A DNA stretch of 64,000 bases, taken from positions 62,001 to 126,000 of the forward strand of contig JAMXDE010000038.1 of assembly GCA_026770025.1 (NCBI GenBank). Reading direction: 5' to 3'. Below, piece by piece: positions 1 to 11,339 of the stretch (positions within the stretch are counted from its first letter, which is position 1; each line of letters begins with the position of its first letter). The notes under the pieces were generated by a model. That model made no database searches. It had not been told where the DNA came from and saw only the letters and a program-made list of their open reading frames with translations. The position numbers and the translations under genes are program-made. The DNA comes from Craspedostauros australis. Its lineage: Eukaryota; Bacillariophyta; Bacillariophyceae; Mastogloiales; Achnanthaceae.

Positions 1-169
1 ACTTTCACATCAAACAATCACGTCAAACATTCACATCAACATCAACATACTTGCGCTACACTCAAGGAACCTTGAACTACATCGAGAGAGAGCAAGCAAG
101 TGTGGTGCACACATTACCACAAAACACCCCTAACGCAACAACAGCATCCAACACATCAGACATCCAACA

Positions 170-2264
170 ATGACGGTGCCAGAAGAGGAGAACATTGAGA
201 AGGAGCTGCAGGAGAAGACTGAGGAGGAAGGCGTGCAGGAGAAGACTGAGGAGGAAGGCGTGCAGGAAACCACCAAGAAGGATGAAGAGAGCGGCGAGAA
301 TGACGAAGGCGACGACAAGCGAGTGCACATGAAGGTCTCCGCCGATGCACCATGGTCGGAGCGCATGTGGGAAGTCTTCTCCACCTTCTGGCCGTTGGGA
401 CTTGTCGCATTTGGTGGTCCCCAAGTACGTTGGAATGTCATTGCTCTCGCAGTACATTACATCGCGTTACATTACGATGCGTTGCGATGCAATGTCGTGG
501 TGATCTTTGTTGGGCAATCATTGCATTGAATGTTGTGGAAGGTCTCATTTGGTGGTCCATCGATAGTAGTGCAATGGAGCAGGTTCATTGATGATGCTAT
601 GGATGATGCCAAGCGAAAACAAAAGTGCTTCGCCACTTCGTGCGAACATACGTACACATGCAAAACCCTCATTCGTCAGAGTCCGATCATCAATAATCCA
701 AGTCGGCTCACTCACGCGTTTCCGAACCTTCATTTTTCTTCTCTATTCCACACTATTCTGTCAAACTCAACAACAGGCTCACGTTGCCATCCTGCGAGAT
801 CACTTGGTCGTCCAAAGAGATTGGCTGGATGAGGAGCAGTTCACGGAATTGTTCGCCATCGGACAGGGTCTGCCAGGACCGACCTCCACCCAGCTCGTCA
901 TCAGCACAGCTCTCAGCCGTGCGGGACCGTTGGGAGGATTGATGGCCTTCTTCTTGTGGAATCTTCCAGGATTGATCATTCTGACGACGGTACGTTGAAC
1001 TGTGCTATGAACAATCGAGAGTGTATTCATGAAACTTTTCTTGTTTAGTGATTTGCTCTGAATTCCGTGCATGTCCCTCGATGTACCAATCTTCATTCCA
1101 TCACTCACGCTTTGTATTCTTCAATCATGCGATGACTCATTCATACAATCAATGGTCCAATGATCCATTCATTTTCGTGAATGCTCTCACTCACTCATGC
1201 CCTCCCTCGGCTCAATTATACTCATGCAGTGCGGTGTACTGCTAGCAGAATTCGTGGACGCGGACGATCCGCCATTCTGGTTGGCTGGATTGCCACCGGC
1301 CGCCATTTCGCTCGTCTTCAAGGCCTTCTACGGATTCGGAATGAAGCTCGACACCCTCGGAATCTACCTCGCCCTGTGCTCTTGCCTCGTCGCCATCCTC
1401 ATCAACAACGACGCTCGTATCGATGCCACTTCCAGCCAGTTCGTCTTCCCAATCTGCCTCGTCTGCGGAGGCCTCGTCACCTACTTCGATCACAAGCGCG
1501 AGACGCCGTTTTCCAACTACAAGAGCCCGTCGAAGGGATGGGACAGAGAATCAGACGAGACCATGAAGCGCATTGGAATTTCGCTACCGGCCGGAGCGAT
1601 GTACTTCCTCACCTGGTTGCTCGTGCTCATTGCTTGCATCGTCCTCGTAGACGTCTTCGAGGTGGAGAACAAGTACCTCGAAATCTTCGAGACCATGTAC
1701 CGCATCGGTTCCATCATCTTTGGCGGTGGACAGGTCGTCCTTCCCATGCTGCAAGACGAGGTCGTACCCAAGTGGATGACGAAGGATCAGTTCCTGCAGG
1801 GTCTCGGACTGGCCCAATCCATGCCGGGACCGCTCTTCAACTTCTCGTCCTACCTCGGTGCCGTCTACGAGGGCGTACCCGGCGCTCTCGTCGCCTACGT
1901 CGGACTGTTCGGACCCGGTGTCATCCTCATCTTCGGCATGGTCCCGTTCTGGGCCCGTCTGCGACACGTCAAATCTTTCAAGGCCATTCTGAAGGGCGTC
2001 AACGCCACGGCCATCGGATTTGTCGGCGCAGCCTGCGTGACGTTGTGGGAATCCGCCATCATCGATGCGGCCGACGCCATGATCTTCTGCACGGCCCTGA
2101 CGATGGCCGTCATCTTCGGCGTGCAGGCTCCGTACGTCGTGCTGACGGGTGGCATCATGGGAGCCATCCTGCACGAGGATGCCTTGGATTTGGGTCAGCA
2201 ATCTTACTGCATTCGCAACGACATCGTTGAACAGCTGGTTGTGATTTCCAATTCGACCAACTAA
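170..2264 (+). CDS. CHR-family chromate/anion transporter (3 exons)
   Basis: Modelled exons are 170–424, 777–989 and 1230–2264; all junctions are GT–AG and phase 0, giving about 500 aa. The N-terminus (residues 1–60) is acidic and holds two copies of a 27-bp repeat. Two CHR halves follow. The first carries the FAIGQGLPGPTSTQ-type signature and the second GLGLAQSMPGPLFNF, each followed by hydrophobic membrane segments. The two halves together are the usual full-length 'long-chain' CHR architecture, which in the characterised family moves chromate, or sulfate-like anions, across a membrane. Substrate and membrane are inferred from the family only. The start ATG at 170 is the first in frame and leads straight into the acidic repeat. 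The next gene lies on the opposite strand, so the two are convergent. Confidence 0.9.
212..265 (+). repeat. 27-bp tandem duplication in the CHR coding exon
   Basis: Two perfect copies (212–238 and 239–265) of a 27-bp unit encode EKTEEEGVQ twice within the acidic cytosolic-type N-terminus of the transporter. It is in frame and probably variable between alleles. Confidence 0.9.
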
Positions 2265-2525
2265 GGCAAAATACATGAGCGTGAATTGGATGGAATGCGT
2301 ATCATACGTGTACTATATGTACCCGTACACATATGCCACAAGCAAAACCAAGCAACCGCGCACACGGGTGGCCCGGCGACGCGCAATGGAGTAGCCGGCT
2401 GCCCTAAATTTAGATGTTCCGACCGTTACAAGTGATGCAATCTTCACACTCTCTCTGGAGTATTCTTGTTTAACAATTGCATAGCCGATCATGCAGCAAC
2501 GCCATGGCTCTGAGAGTCGTTTGCC

Positions 2526-3257
2526 TCACGACCCTGGTAGAACGCCGCGATTGAGGATGACCAACCCATCTCCTTCGGCATGCACCAACCCCTTGGCAAA
2601 TCCATCATTATTATGGTCGCCATCGTCACCATCGCCATCTGGCTTCCCCGACAACCGCCCCGGATTCACAATGCGCGCCCGCACCGACACTTTACGCCGT
2701 TCGATCGACACGATGTTGGCCTGCACGAGCAGCACACTGCCGACCGCAATCGGTTGCCGCAACGCGCTGTTGATCTGCACCGTGAAGCCGGTCCAAGGAC
2801 GGCACGTTCCCGTGGCGCAGAATCCGGCCCAGCCGATGACATCATCGAGGACGCTGCACATGGACCCGCCGTGGCAGAAGCCTTGGTGCGATTCGGCGTA
2901 TTTGGTGAAATGCACGATGCCCGTCAGCATCTTGTCCTGCAGGTAGTAGCGCAGAATGCGGACGGGGGCGTGGCGGTCGTGGACCAAGTCGTGTCCCAAC
3001 CAGCCGTTGCATTTGCGGTAGGATTGGGACGTGTTGTCGTCCTCCTCCTCCTCCTTCTGCTTTTCGTATTCCTTCCATTCGTCCACGACCAGTCGATGTC
3101 CCCAGTCCTTCGCTGCCCAATCGGGCAGGGTTGGAGGCGTTGTCACTGATCGATGGGATGCTGCGTCATCAACCGTTGCTGCTGCGCTCTCCACATGTTG
3201 CCGCTTTTGTGGAGGATCTGTGGCATCGCCTTCCGTTCTTTCATGGTCCAATGCCAT
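2526..3257 (-). CDS. Hotdog-fold acyl-CoA thioesterase-like protein (4HBT/THEM4-like)
   Basis: The C-terminal part resembles PaaI/THEM4-type hotdog thioesterases: a GFCHGGSMCSVLDDVIGWAG segment, matching the family's HGG…D helix region, followed by beta-strand-rich sequence with TGFTVQINSALRQPI and VSVRARIVN. Such enzymes hydrolyse acyl-CoA to fatty acid and CoA. The last ~40 residues hold a Gly/Asp/His-rich stretch. The start is uncertain. The ATG at 3257 gives about 243 aa, but the frame stays open upstream past 3491 without another ATG, so an upstream exon may add residues. The gene is convergent with the CHR transporter; their ends are about 260 bp apart. The substrate is unknown. Confidence 0.7.
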   Translation of the reverse strand: MALDHERTEGDATDPPQKRQHVESAAATVDDAASHRSVTTPPTLPDWAAKDWGHRLVVDEWKEYEKQKEEEEDDNTSQSYRKCNGWLGHDLVHDRHAPVRILRYYLQDKMLTGIVHFTKYAESHQGFCHGGSMCSVLDDVIGWAGFCATGTCRPWTGFTVQINSALRQPIAVGSVLLVQANIVSIERRKVSVRARIVNPGRLSGKPDGDGDDGDHNNDGFAKGLVHAEGDGLVILNRGVLPGS

Positions 3258-4038
3258 TGTTGTTCCAAATATTGTAGAATACTCGTCGGTGCACTTGATT
3301 TGTTCTTCTGTTGCTCCTGCTGCTCCTAATCTGCCAAAGCCGAAAACGGAGTTGGAGATCTTGGTCAATCGTTCCTTCCTCAACGCTTGTTGGTGTTGTC
3401 GAATGACGAGTGGTGCTCTGGAGAACAATGATGATGGCTCACTTTTGCCCTCACTCTCACTCCTTTCTTCTGCGATGTTGGAGGCGCGCACATCAACATC
3501 AACATCAACACGTGCGTGACATGTCGTGATGTGGTGACGCGGTCATCTGCTTCGTGATTGCTTGTCCACTTCGCCATTCGGGTCTTGTCAAGACACAAGT
3601 CACGAGTCACCACGATTTGGCACGACTACTCATCTGTCTTGGGACGATCAAAAAGAGTCGAGGAGCACAAGAGACGGATCTTGTATAGTGCTCGTTCTGG
3701 ACAGCGCAACAGCTAAGGCAGGAGACGCACACAAGCATCCACGCGGTTGCATGGTCTTGTGTGGTTGTGTTCGTGGACTTTGCCAGAATTGAATTCGATG
3801 TTCTCACAAAATCTAACAAAGACAACTCGCTCCCTCACGAACGCACAATCCAAACATCCCCAACAACCTCGCCACCTCAGCGCCCGTTACATTCGAATCA
3901 CCAAAGCAAGTGTGCCCCCCTCTCAAGCGCCAAACTGCACAAGCCAAAGAACGCAAACAGCAAAAACAATCACATCCACAGCAATCGGCGGTACCAACAG
4001 AGACAATCGGCAATAGAATAGAATAGATCAGAGCAATC
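3258..4038. other. Intergenic region between divergent genes
   Basis: Spacer between the thioesterase (-) and the CRAL-TRIO gene (+). It contains the open 5' extension of the thioesterase frame and a short (CATCAA)n run near 3490–3510, presumably with both 5'UTRs and promoters. I see no further gene. Confidence 0.5.
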
Positions 4039-5487
4039 ATGAACTTCTTCGCATCCATCATGTCCCAACCAGCAGCAGAAGCGGGGAAACAAAGCAACAG
4101 CAACATTGTCAATGACAACAACAACAGCAGCAACAACAACACAGACGACCTCGCCTCCATGTCCACCAACCAACGACCACAATTGCAACGATCTGCTGGC
4201 ACAAGATCTGTTGCTGTCACAAACTGCACAGACATCAGGGAGGAAGAGACAGAGACAGCAGCAACTCCGACATCGCTACCACCACCACCACCAGCCGACA
4301 GCACACCCATCCGCCCAGTTGATCGCCGTCTCTTGTACAAGGGATCCTTGGGCGCCGTGGGAGAATCCGTCCGTCGCTTGTCCATTACCATGCAGACATC
4401 CCTCTCCAACCTCCATAAATCCACTCGCCATCTCCTCCATCTGGATGACGATGACAGCGATGATGACAATGACACCACCGCCACAAGCGAGGATGAGAAC
4501 GATATCATCAAGCAAAAGATCAACTGGATTCTGGATCAGCTCACGCAAGACGAGCTCCAGTTGGCGGCCGCCACCGATTATGAGTACTTGACGCAGTACA
4601 CCGCCAAAAACATGGCATCGCAGGACCAACAGCGCAAGTACGCGACGACCATCGCGCATCGCTACCTCGCATCCAAGAAGGGCAACAAGAAGCTGGCGCT
4701 CAAGAAGCTGCGTTCGACTTTGCAATTCCGCAAGGAGAAGAACGTCGCGGATCTGATGACGGCATTCGATGCAACTGCAGACAACAACGACAATGATGAC
4801 GGTGGCGACGATCTCACGGAGAGCACCACGGAAGGCTCATCATCATCATCATCGCCCTCTCAATCCAAGCGACAACACATTCAGCAAAAGCTGCATCATC
4901 ACCTATCTTCCGAAAAGATGTACGTGCAAGGATACGATAAGGACGGGCGCGCCACCTTCATCTTCCGACCACGTTGCGTCAAGGGACACGACAAGGAATG
5001 GACGTTGAAGGAGGCCGTCTACACGATGGAACGTGCCATCGCCTGCTCGGCGCGACGACACCGCGAGCGAGCTGCCGCAAGCACCAATGACGACAACGAC
5101 AACAATGACGACTTCCCAACCATCAACGCCGTCGTGGATTGCGCCGGTTTTTCAGCCTGGAAGCATTCCCCGCCCATGGAAATCGGCAAGGAATTCATGT
5201 TGGCGCTGCGCAATCATTACGCCGGTCAGGTCCACAAGATCTTCATCCTCGACGCGCCCTCCAGCTTCGCCATGCTGTGGAACCTGGTGCAGCCCTTCTT
5301 GGGGTCCAACACGAAGGCCAAGATCACCTTTGTCAATGGCAAGAAGCAGCGCAGCAAGCTCGTGGGGCAACATTACGCAACCGAACAGGCATCGCCGTGG
5401 ATGCTGCCGGGCGGGAAGCAACCCTCCACCGTGGACGTGTCGCAATACTTGCGGCGCACCGCCTTCGATCGGGTGTTCGGGGAGTAG
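4039..5487 (+). CDS. CRAL-TRIO (Sec14-like) lipid-binding domain protein
   Basis: Single-exon protein of 482 aa. The first ~150 residues are Asn/Ser/Asp-rich and low complexity, ending in an acidic run. A helical CRAL-TRIO N-like segment (IAHRYLASKKGNKKLALKKL, then LRSTLQFRKEKNV) comes next, and after an acidic/Ser-rich insert the lipid-binding domain with MYVQGYDKDGRATFIFRP, VDCAGFSAW and the characteristic HKIFILDAPSSFAMLWNLVQPFL followed by KITFVNG. The fold binds small hydrophobic ligands such as phosphoinositides, and members act in lipid exchange between membranes. The ligand here cannot be told from sequence. The start ATG at 4039 is followed by MNFFASIMSQ, with no clear targeting leader. 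Confidence 0.85.
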   Translation: MNFFASIMSQPAAEAGKQSNSNIVNDNNNSSNNNTDDLASMSTNQRPQLQRSAGTRSVAVTNCTDIREEETETAATPTSLPPPPPADSTPIRPVDRRLLYKGSLGAVGESVRRLSITMQTSLSNLHKSTRHLLHLDDDDSDDDNDTTATSEDENDIIKQKINWILDQLTQDELQLAAATDYEYLTQYTAKNMASQDQQRKYATTIAHRYLASKKGNKKLALKKLRSTLQFRKEKNVADLMTAFDATADNNDNDDGGDDLTESTTEGSSSSSSPSQSKRQHIQQKLHHHLSSEKMYVQGYDKDGRATFIFRPRCVKGHDKEWTLKEAVYTMERAIACSARRHRERAAASTNDDNDNNDDFPTINAVVDCAGFSAWKHSPPMEIGKEFMLALRNHYAGQVHKIFILDAPSSFAMLWNLVQPFLGSNTKAKITFVNGKKQRSKLVGQHYATEQASPWMLPGGKQPSTVDVSQYLRRTAFDRVFGE

Positions 5488-6035
5488 GTCGCGGACATCT
5501 GTATATAATAGAGCCAATCGATAGAGCAATACAATACATATCATAGTCTTCGCAACTCCGCGATGTTTGGACGCACGCAAACGGCAGCCTTGGGTCGTAG
5601 ATGCTCGTATAGTACGCGATCAGGGCGCTCTGTGTGGAACACTAGCACAATTCCGCCGATGATGGATGGGTTGTTTGTCGATGGAGTCGTGTTGGTGGAA
5701 GAATAAATATCAGATTATCGAATTTTACCGCATTCTTATGAATCCCACGGCACCGTTGGGCACATTCCTCGACGATGAGTAGCCGCAACATTCCAAACAC
5801 ATCGACAGCGCCCAACCCAAACGCCTTATTTGTCTTTCTCGAAAAGTGTGCGATCATCGCAGTCTTCTATTAAGACCCAGATGCACATGTAATACTGCTA
5901 TTCCACATCGCACGCGATGTGAATGCCTTCAAACTCCATGAGTGAAACAAAGGCGCCGTCCACGCCTGCGAGTGGACGATGATCACGACCCAACCGCCAT
6001 GCATGTCATAATTTGAGCATCCGCCAAACATAACT
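5488..6035. other. Intergenic region, no gene seen
   Basis: About 550 bp between two plus-strand genes, with no supported reading frame or repeat. It presumably holds the 3'UTR of the CRAL-TRIO gene and the promoter of the next. Confidence 0.5.
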
Positions 6036-8178
6036 ATGGCACAGCACGCAATTTCGAAGGCCGCGCCACCACCGGCTGAAACAGTGCCTTCGGCCAACGA
6101 AGTGCTGCAAGAGGCCATGGCGCAACCGCCACCCACCGACCAAGTGCGCACGGACGTGGCAACGGCAATGTGTCAGCTCCAGCTCTGCTTGGCTCGCATC
6201 CCCGACAAGCCGGCTTACGACCTTGCAATGCGGCAGAATCCACAGTACGTACTGAATTCGTGCCTCCTATTTCTGCGTTGCGAGAACTTTCAGCCTCTCC
6301 CCGCGGCGCATCGCGTGGTCTTGCATTTTGCGCTAAAACTCGAATGGTGGGGTTTGGAGAAGCTCACGGAGGAGAGGATCACGATGGATGATCTGGACGC
6401 GCAAGGCAGAGAGGTACTGCATTCCAGCGGAACCATCCAGGCGTTGCCGTTGCTGGACAACGCAGGTCGCATTGTCATCTTTGCGATGGAGACGGAGCAC
6501 GGAGGGTACTTTCGGACGAACGATCCCGCCAAGTTCAATGTAAGTTCAAAGTCGCGCGCTATTTTGCACTGGTCATTGCCATTGGTGTTGTTGGTGTTGT
6601 TGGTGATGACGATGATGATACAAGGGCGCATCTTAACATGTGCGGCTGCATGACCTTTCGGATCAACAATGCTCTTGGCCAAGTTCATGCTCATCTTGAT
6701 GTTCGTATTCGTTCACCATCGCAATATTAATATCGCATTATATTCTACTTCTGAAGGGACGGCTGCTCTGGTACTACTTGATGGCGCTGATGCAAGACAA
6801 TACCGAACAACAAGAGAAAGGCATCGTGTATGTCTGCTATGGACTCGGCTTCAAATCCCACCACCACGAGCGCGACCGCGCGGTCTGGTGGGCCGGCTGC
6901 AGACTGTTGCACGCACTCCCAATCAGAATTGCCGCCCTGCACTACTGCTACAACACTCCAGAGTTGCAGCCAGCCGTCGACCTCGTCGCGTGGAGTATGC
7001 CGGTATCTGCGCGGCGCCGATTCAAGCCCGTCTATGGTAAGCCAACGGGATTGTGAAGGATGTGCGTTTGTGTTTTCGTTTGCGTATGTGTGCATGCATG
7101 TATGATGCATATTCTATGGTATTGGAGAGCAGAATATAGTGGCGTGAGCACAGCGAGTGAAGCGGAGTGTGGTGACGAACTGCGAACCAGTGCCTGACCT
7201 CTCGCACCTGCTCGTACACTCACACACGAGTACTGTCCGCGTGCGAGCACCATGCGAGCACTGTTTGAGCCGAGAATCTTGGAACAATAAATCTCACCGG
7301 TGAGATGATCATGACTAGTCATAAATCAGAATTGATGGAGCTGGCACCGCAGTCTGAATCGTTGCTTCTCCATCGCGAGAGCAAAGCATTGCGCACCACA
7401 CGCTGGGGTGCTCTGCTCTGCTCTGCTTTGTTCTACATTATTCTATTGTCCCTTCATCCAAGTATCATGACTCACACATATTCGTATGGCATGTTATACA
7501 ATACACAATCTACACGTGAATACGTTCGCCGTCTTCGATTGCCACTTGCTCTCATGATACTCACTGTCACGCGTACGGGTGCGCATTTGATCTCAAACCA
7601 TTCGTTCTCCAGGCTCTCATGAAGTCGCTTCTCGAGTTCTCAGCCGCGATGGCGTTCCGGTCCACGTCCTCCCGATTGATGGTGAAGGCGGGAAATTCGA
7701 CAAGAAGCACTACACCAAATGGTTGAAACGCCGTCGATGGATGGAACTGCATCCCAGCTTCGTGCTCGCCAGCAGCCTGATCGAATTCATCCGAGTGGAT
7801 GACGTCATTTGCCATCGTGGACAGAACCACCAAAAGCACGTTGGCAACTTGCGCTTCGCCTCGTTTGCAAAAGAGCACGAGACAGATTACCACGAGCTCA
7901 AGTCCGATCAAACCAAGAGAGTCTTCGCTAGATGGCTGATCGATCAGATGAAAGCGAGGGGGATGCGATTCCTGCGACCGTGCGAGAAGCACCGAGGACT
8001 CCATGGCCTGTGGCAGGAGGCCGAGTATGAGTTGATCCAGAACAAGGTCCGCAACCTCCTCGCCAGAAGACCCAGCACGTCAGTGGCGGAAACTAGGACG
8101 AAGCGTTCCGCAAAGTCCAAGCGAAAAGACGGTCTATCTTGCAGTGCCACGGTCACCAAGAAGCAAAGGCAGATCTAG
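6036..8178 (+). CDS. Diatom-type protein with DUF6824-like C-terminal domain (3 exons)
   Basis: Exons 6036–6539, 6757–7036 and 7613–8178 join in frame to about 449 aa; the second intron splits a Gly codon (G|GC). The N-terminal half resembles the CRAL-TRIO-like module common in diatom proteins: LLFLRCENFQPLPAAHRVV, then LEWWGLEKLTEERITMDDLD and QALPLLDNAGRIVIF, followed by RLLWYYLMALMQ and EQQEKGIVYVCYGLG. The C-terminal half has the layout of DUF6824: FIRVDDVICHRGQNHQKHVG, NLRFASFAKEHETDYHELK and MRFLRPCEKHRGLHGLWQEA, then a basic Ser/Lys tail. The function of this architecture is unknown. The basic tail could direct it to the nucleus, but that is only a guess. Confidence 0.8.
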
Positions 8179-8193
8179 GCTACTCATGCATGT

Positions 8194-8195
<2 letters not shown>

Positions 8196-8224
<29 letters not shown>
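8196..8224. repeat. (CT)n microsatellite
   Basis: An uninterrupted CT dinucleotide run of about 29 bp, just downstream of the DUF6824-type gene. Confidence 0.95.
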
Positions 8225-8225
<1 letters not shown>

Positions 8226-8992
8226 GCATAGCAGAGGAGAGTACCGTTTGCAGGTGCGCTTGCATGCATGGAAGGAAGCCATGAAACAGTGTGCATCATA
8301 CGAGTTGTATTGTGCATTCCATTATATTTCAATATTAGCAGAGGAGAGCAAAGTACGAGTAGAGCAGAGTAGAGCAGAGCATAACATCTCTGAAATGGTG
8401 TAATGACATATAATACAATGGTTGCCTGCGATTGAATAGGCCATGCTATGGTTCGCGTACTGATACGAGTAGGTCGTACAACAAGCAACAACTGTTCTCT
8501 GCCATCGGTGATGTGCGTGGAGGTGCCTTCAGTCGCAATCGGTGTGCTAGAAAAAGTGTGATTTCGCCAACGTGTCCACGACAAAACGGAAGTCACAATC
8601 CACAGTGTTGAGACGCGGCGCGGCACAAATCGTGGATGGAACGGCTCTCTCATCCTTCGTCGCGACAATCTTGGCTGACGGAGACCATTAGCGGTTTTGT
8701 CTGGGACTTCCGCACCACTACCCTCCGTGGCCATCGTCAGCTGCACGTCAACAATGTCAATGTGCAATGAAGCAACAATGCGGAGAGGCATCGCAATTCC
8801 ACACAAGCAGCTCGTATAGTACTCAGCAATACCATCGAGACGGATCGAGGCTCTCTGCTGCGAGTTCTCTGGTGCAAAAAGAGATGCCCCAACACCATTT
8901 TACTCGGAGCCGTAGTTCGTGCGCTCGATGAGATGGCATCAACAGCATCAACAGCATCAACGCAAGAAAAGGTGAGACCCTTCCAGTCAACT

Positions 8993-9019
8993 CCTCTCTC
9001 TCTCTCTCTCTCTCTCTCT
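8993..9019. repeat. (CT)n microsatellite
   Basis: A second CT run of about 27 bp, 0.8 kb from the first, in the same intergenic region. Confidence 0.95.
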
Positions 9020-9819
9020 TGGAGTTGTCGATGTCTGGTATGGACAAACCCCACCCGGAAGGCATCCAAGCAGAATAGAATGTGACACGGAGGCTTCATC
9101 AGCACATCACAGTTGCTGCATGCCTTTTGTCTTCGTCGAGGCAGAAATGCACCCTTCTTGTGACCTTTGTGCGACTCTCAGACCATGACATCACACAAAC
9201 ACCACTACACGCACACGCAGAGAGACCCATGTGAACGTCCCGGCAAAGCCGTCGAATGCCTTGATGTGACAAATTGGAAAGTTCCAAAAGGACACAAACC
9301 CGGCTTTGGTTCGGTATCGAACTCGTCTGTGCGTGTAGGATTTGATCTTGCAGCCCCTGCATGACGGATTCGATGTCGGAGGAATGTCTCGGACGAACTC
9401 TTCATATAACGACAAACTGATTTCCAATTGCAGAAGCATCACGAATAGGATGTCCATACGACATCTGTCACTTAACTATTCATCACCATGCGTGCCTCTA
9501 TGCAATATCTGCGCACATTTGTAGAGCCGCCAAGCAGGATTTGCTCATTGCTATTTTCGAGGTGATGGAGTTACTCACAAAATCAGAAACGACTCATCAA
9601 AAGCGACACGACCACAAAAGGCCCATCATCCCCCACATGTGAGCGTGGTGGCGAAACCAGTACCAAATGACAGGATGAGACCGACTGACAGAGAGGAAGA
9701 GGAAGAGAGAGTCCAAATCCGCACCGACATGTGCAACACACCACGAACAGGAACTGCGATTTCTCAATTCCAATCTGTCATCCCTTCAACAAGCTCATAA
9801 TTTGAAACGCGCCATACAC

Positions 9820-9908
9820 AGCAAGCAACAAGCAACAAGCAACAAGCAACAAGCAACAAGCAACAAGCAGCAAGCAACAAGCAGCAAGCAGCAAGCAACA
9901 AGCAACAA
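9820..9908. repeat. 7-bp tandem repeat (AGCAACA)n
   Basis: About twelve units of AGCAACA with AGCAGCA variants, ending some 45 bp before the ATG of the FSTVEIREYP gene, so it probably lies in that gene's promoter or 5'UTR. Confidence 0.9.
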
Positions 9909-9950
9909 ACAGTAAACCTCCATCTCACGATACCATCCGAACAAAGCATA

Positions 9951-10619
9951 ATGTGCGCACCAACCACCACCAACAACACGACCTCCATCATCAGAACCAG
10001 CAAGAGGTCGATGCGACGCTCCAGCGACCGCAAGATCGCACGATCCCCCCACCCCATGTGGGACAGCGACGACGAACAATCACGCCGATGCGCAGCACCG
10101 CTGTCGCCACCATCCCCACAGCGCGCATCGCCACTGATGACAAGAAGCCGCGTACGATTCTCGACCGTCGAGATCCGCGAGTATCCCATGACGATGGGCG
10201 ATGGCGTCGTGTCGTCGGGTGCGCCCGTGTCATTGGACTGGGAGCCAATCCGCGTCATCCGCACGACGGTCGCCGCCATCGAAATCCAAAAGATCGAAAC
10301 GTACCTCACCGAGACCGACAATGTCCAGTCGAGCGACAAGTACTTGATGCACCACAGCAAAAGACCAGCCTACCTGTCGTCATGGGCACGATACCAGATC
10401 CTGCGTCAAGCCGGATTCTCTCATGCTCAGATCATGCAGGCCAAGCTGAATTCGGAATTCCATCACCAGCAGCGATTGGAGACACGCCTGCTGGATCGCA
10501 TCGAGGCCACTGAACGCCGCGTCATGGAGCTGAGACAGCAGATCGTGGTGCCGCACAGCGCATCATCACAGCAGAAAGTTGCCAGGCGTGTCTCGTGGGC
10601 GCCCACAGTGAGCGTGTGA
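9951..10619 (+). CDS. Conserved diatom protein with FSTVEIREYP motif, unknown function
   Basis: Intron-less gene of 222 aa. A basic, Ser/Arg-rich N-terminus leads into VRFSTVEIREYPMTMGDG and then APVSLDWEP. This is the hallmark of a large protein family of unknown function that is very common in diatoms. The C-terminal half has a helical region (IRVIRTTVAAIEIQKIETY, RYQILRQAGFSHAQIM), a probable short coiled coil (ETRLLDRIEATERRVMELR) and a second basic VSW segment near the end. No enzyme motif or membrane segment is visible. The Arg-rich head and coiled coil would suit a scaffold or nucleic-acid-associated role, but nothing in the sequence decides this. Confidence 0.8.
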   Translation: MCAPTTTNNTTSIIRTSKRSMRRSSDRKIARSPHPMWDSDDEQSRRCAAPLSPPSPQRASPLMTRSRVRFSTVEIREYPMTMGDGVVSSGAPVSLDWEPIRVIRTTVAAIEIQKIETYLTETDNVQSSDKYLMHHSKRPAYLSSWARYQILRQAGFSHAQIMQAKLNSEFHHQQRLETRLLDRIEATERRVMELRQQIVVPHSASSQQKVARRVSWAPTVSV

Positions 10620-11339
10620 ATGAGACGAATCGCATCACATCACATCGTATCGCACTGCATTCACGAATGGTGATACCGAATGTCAATCGAAAGCGAAAAC
10701 AAAAGAGTGTTGGAACAACGGCATTCGCTGAGTCGTTGTCATCGATACCACCACATCCACATCGATAATGACAAATTATACACAATACAAATTAGTATCA
10801 TATTATACATAGCACAACATAGTGTAATACAATGCACAATAATAACTCACTGTCAGTTTTGCACGGTACGCTTTGAAGCGATACAAGTAGAGCAGGACCA
10901 ACAGAATGGAATGCTGTCCATGTTGGCATGGGAAAGGCTCTCTCTGGAGTGCTCCAACGACACGATTGCGCACATGCTCTGTTCTTCATCGTACACACAC
11001 ACACGCGCACGCACATCCATACTGACAAACTGGTCGCAGACACTCGCACAAAGAGCAATGAGTGGGTGAACCGAAAGTGTGACTCTCGCCCATCACACGA
11101 CCATGTGGCCTCAACCACAAACACGGCAACCGTCTCATAATGATCGCCGTGACTCAGTCAAGGTTGATTCGTGGAAGCGGTTCCAACCGTGGATTCCACA
11201 CGCAAAACCGCGCCACGACACGATCACCAAAGATCGGAAGGCGTGATGGAGGCAATTGCCAAACCTGCTGCCCATCACCAACGCAGAGATCAGCCCCACT
11301 ACTACATACCCACGCCTGCTACTCTAGTATAATAGTAGT
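10620..11339. other. Intergenic region, no gene seen
   Basis: About 720 bp between two plus-strand genes, with AT-rich stretches around 10770–10850 and a short (AC)n near 10990. No supported gene. Confidence 0.5.

Larger units (their letters stand above)
8179..9950. other. Intergenic region with microsatellites
   Basis: About 1.8 kb without a supported gene. It holds two (CT)n tracts and a 7-bp tandem repeat, listed separately. Frames across it are short and have no recognisable protein features. Confidence 0.6.

Noticed and set aside
3257-3491. N-terminal extension of the thioesterase to 3491
   Set aside because: The frame is open but begins at GTG, which is not a normal eukaryotic nuclear start; kept only as a possible spliced extension.
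8196-9019. Possible CRISPR-like spacing of the two CT tracts
   Set aside because: They are simple dinucleotide microsatellites in a eukaryotic genome, not direct repeats with spacers.
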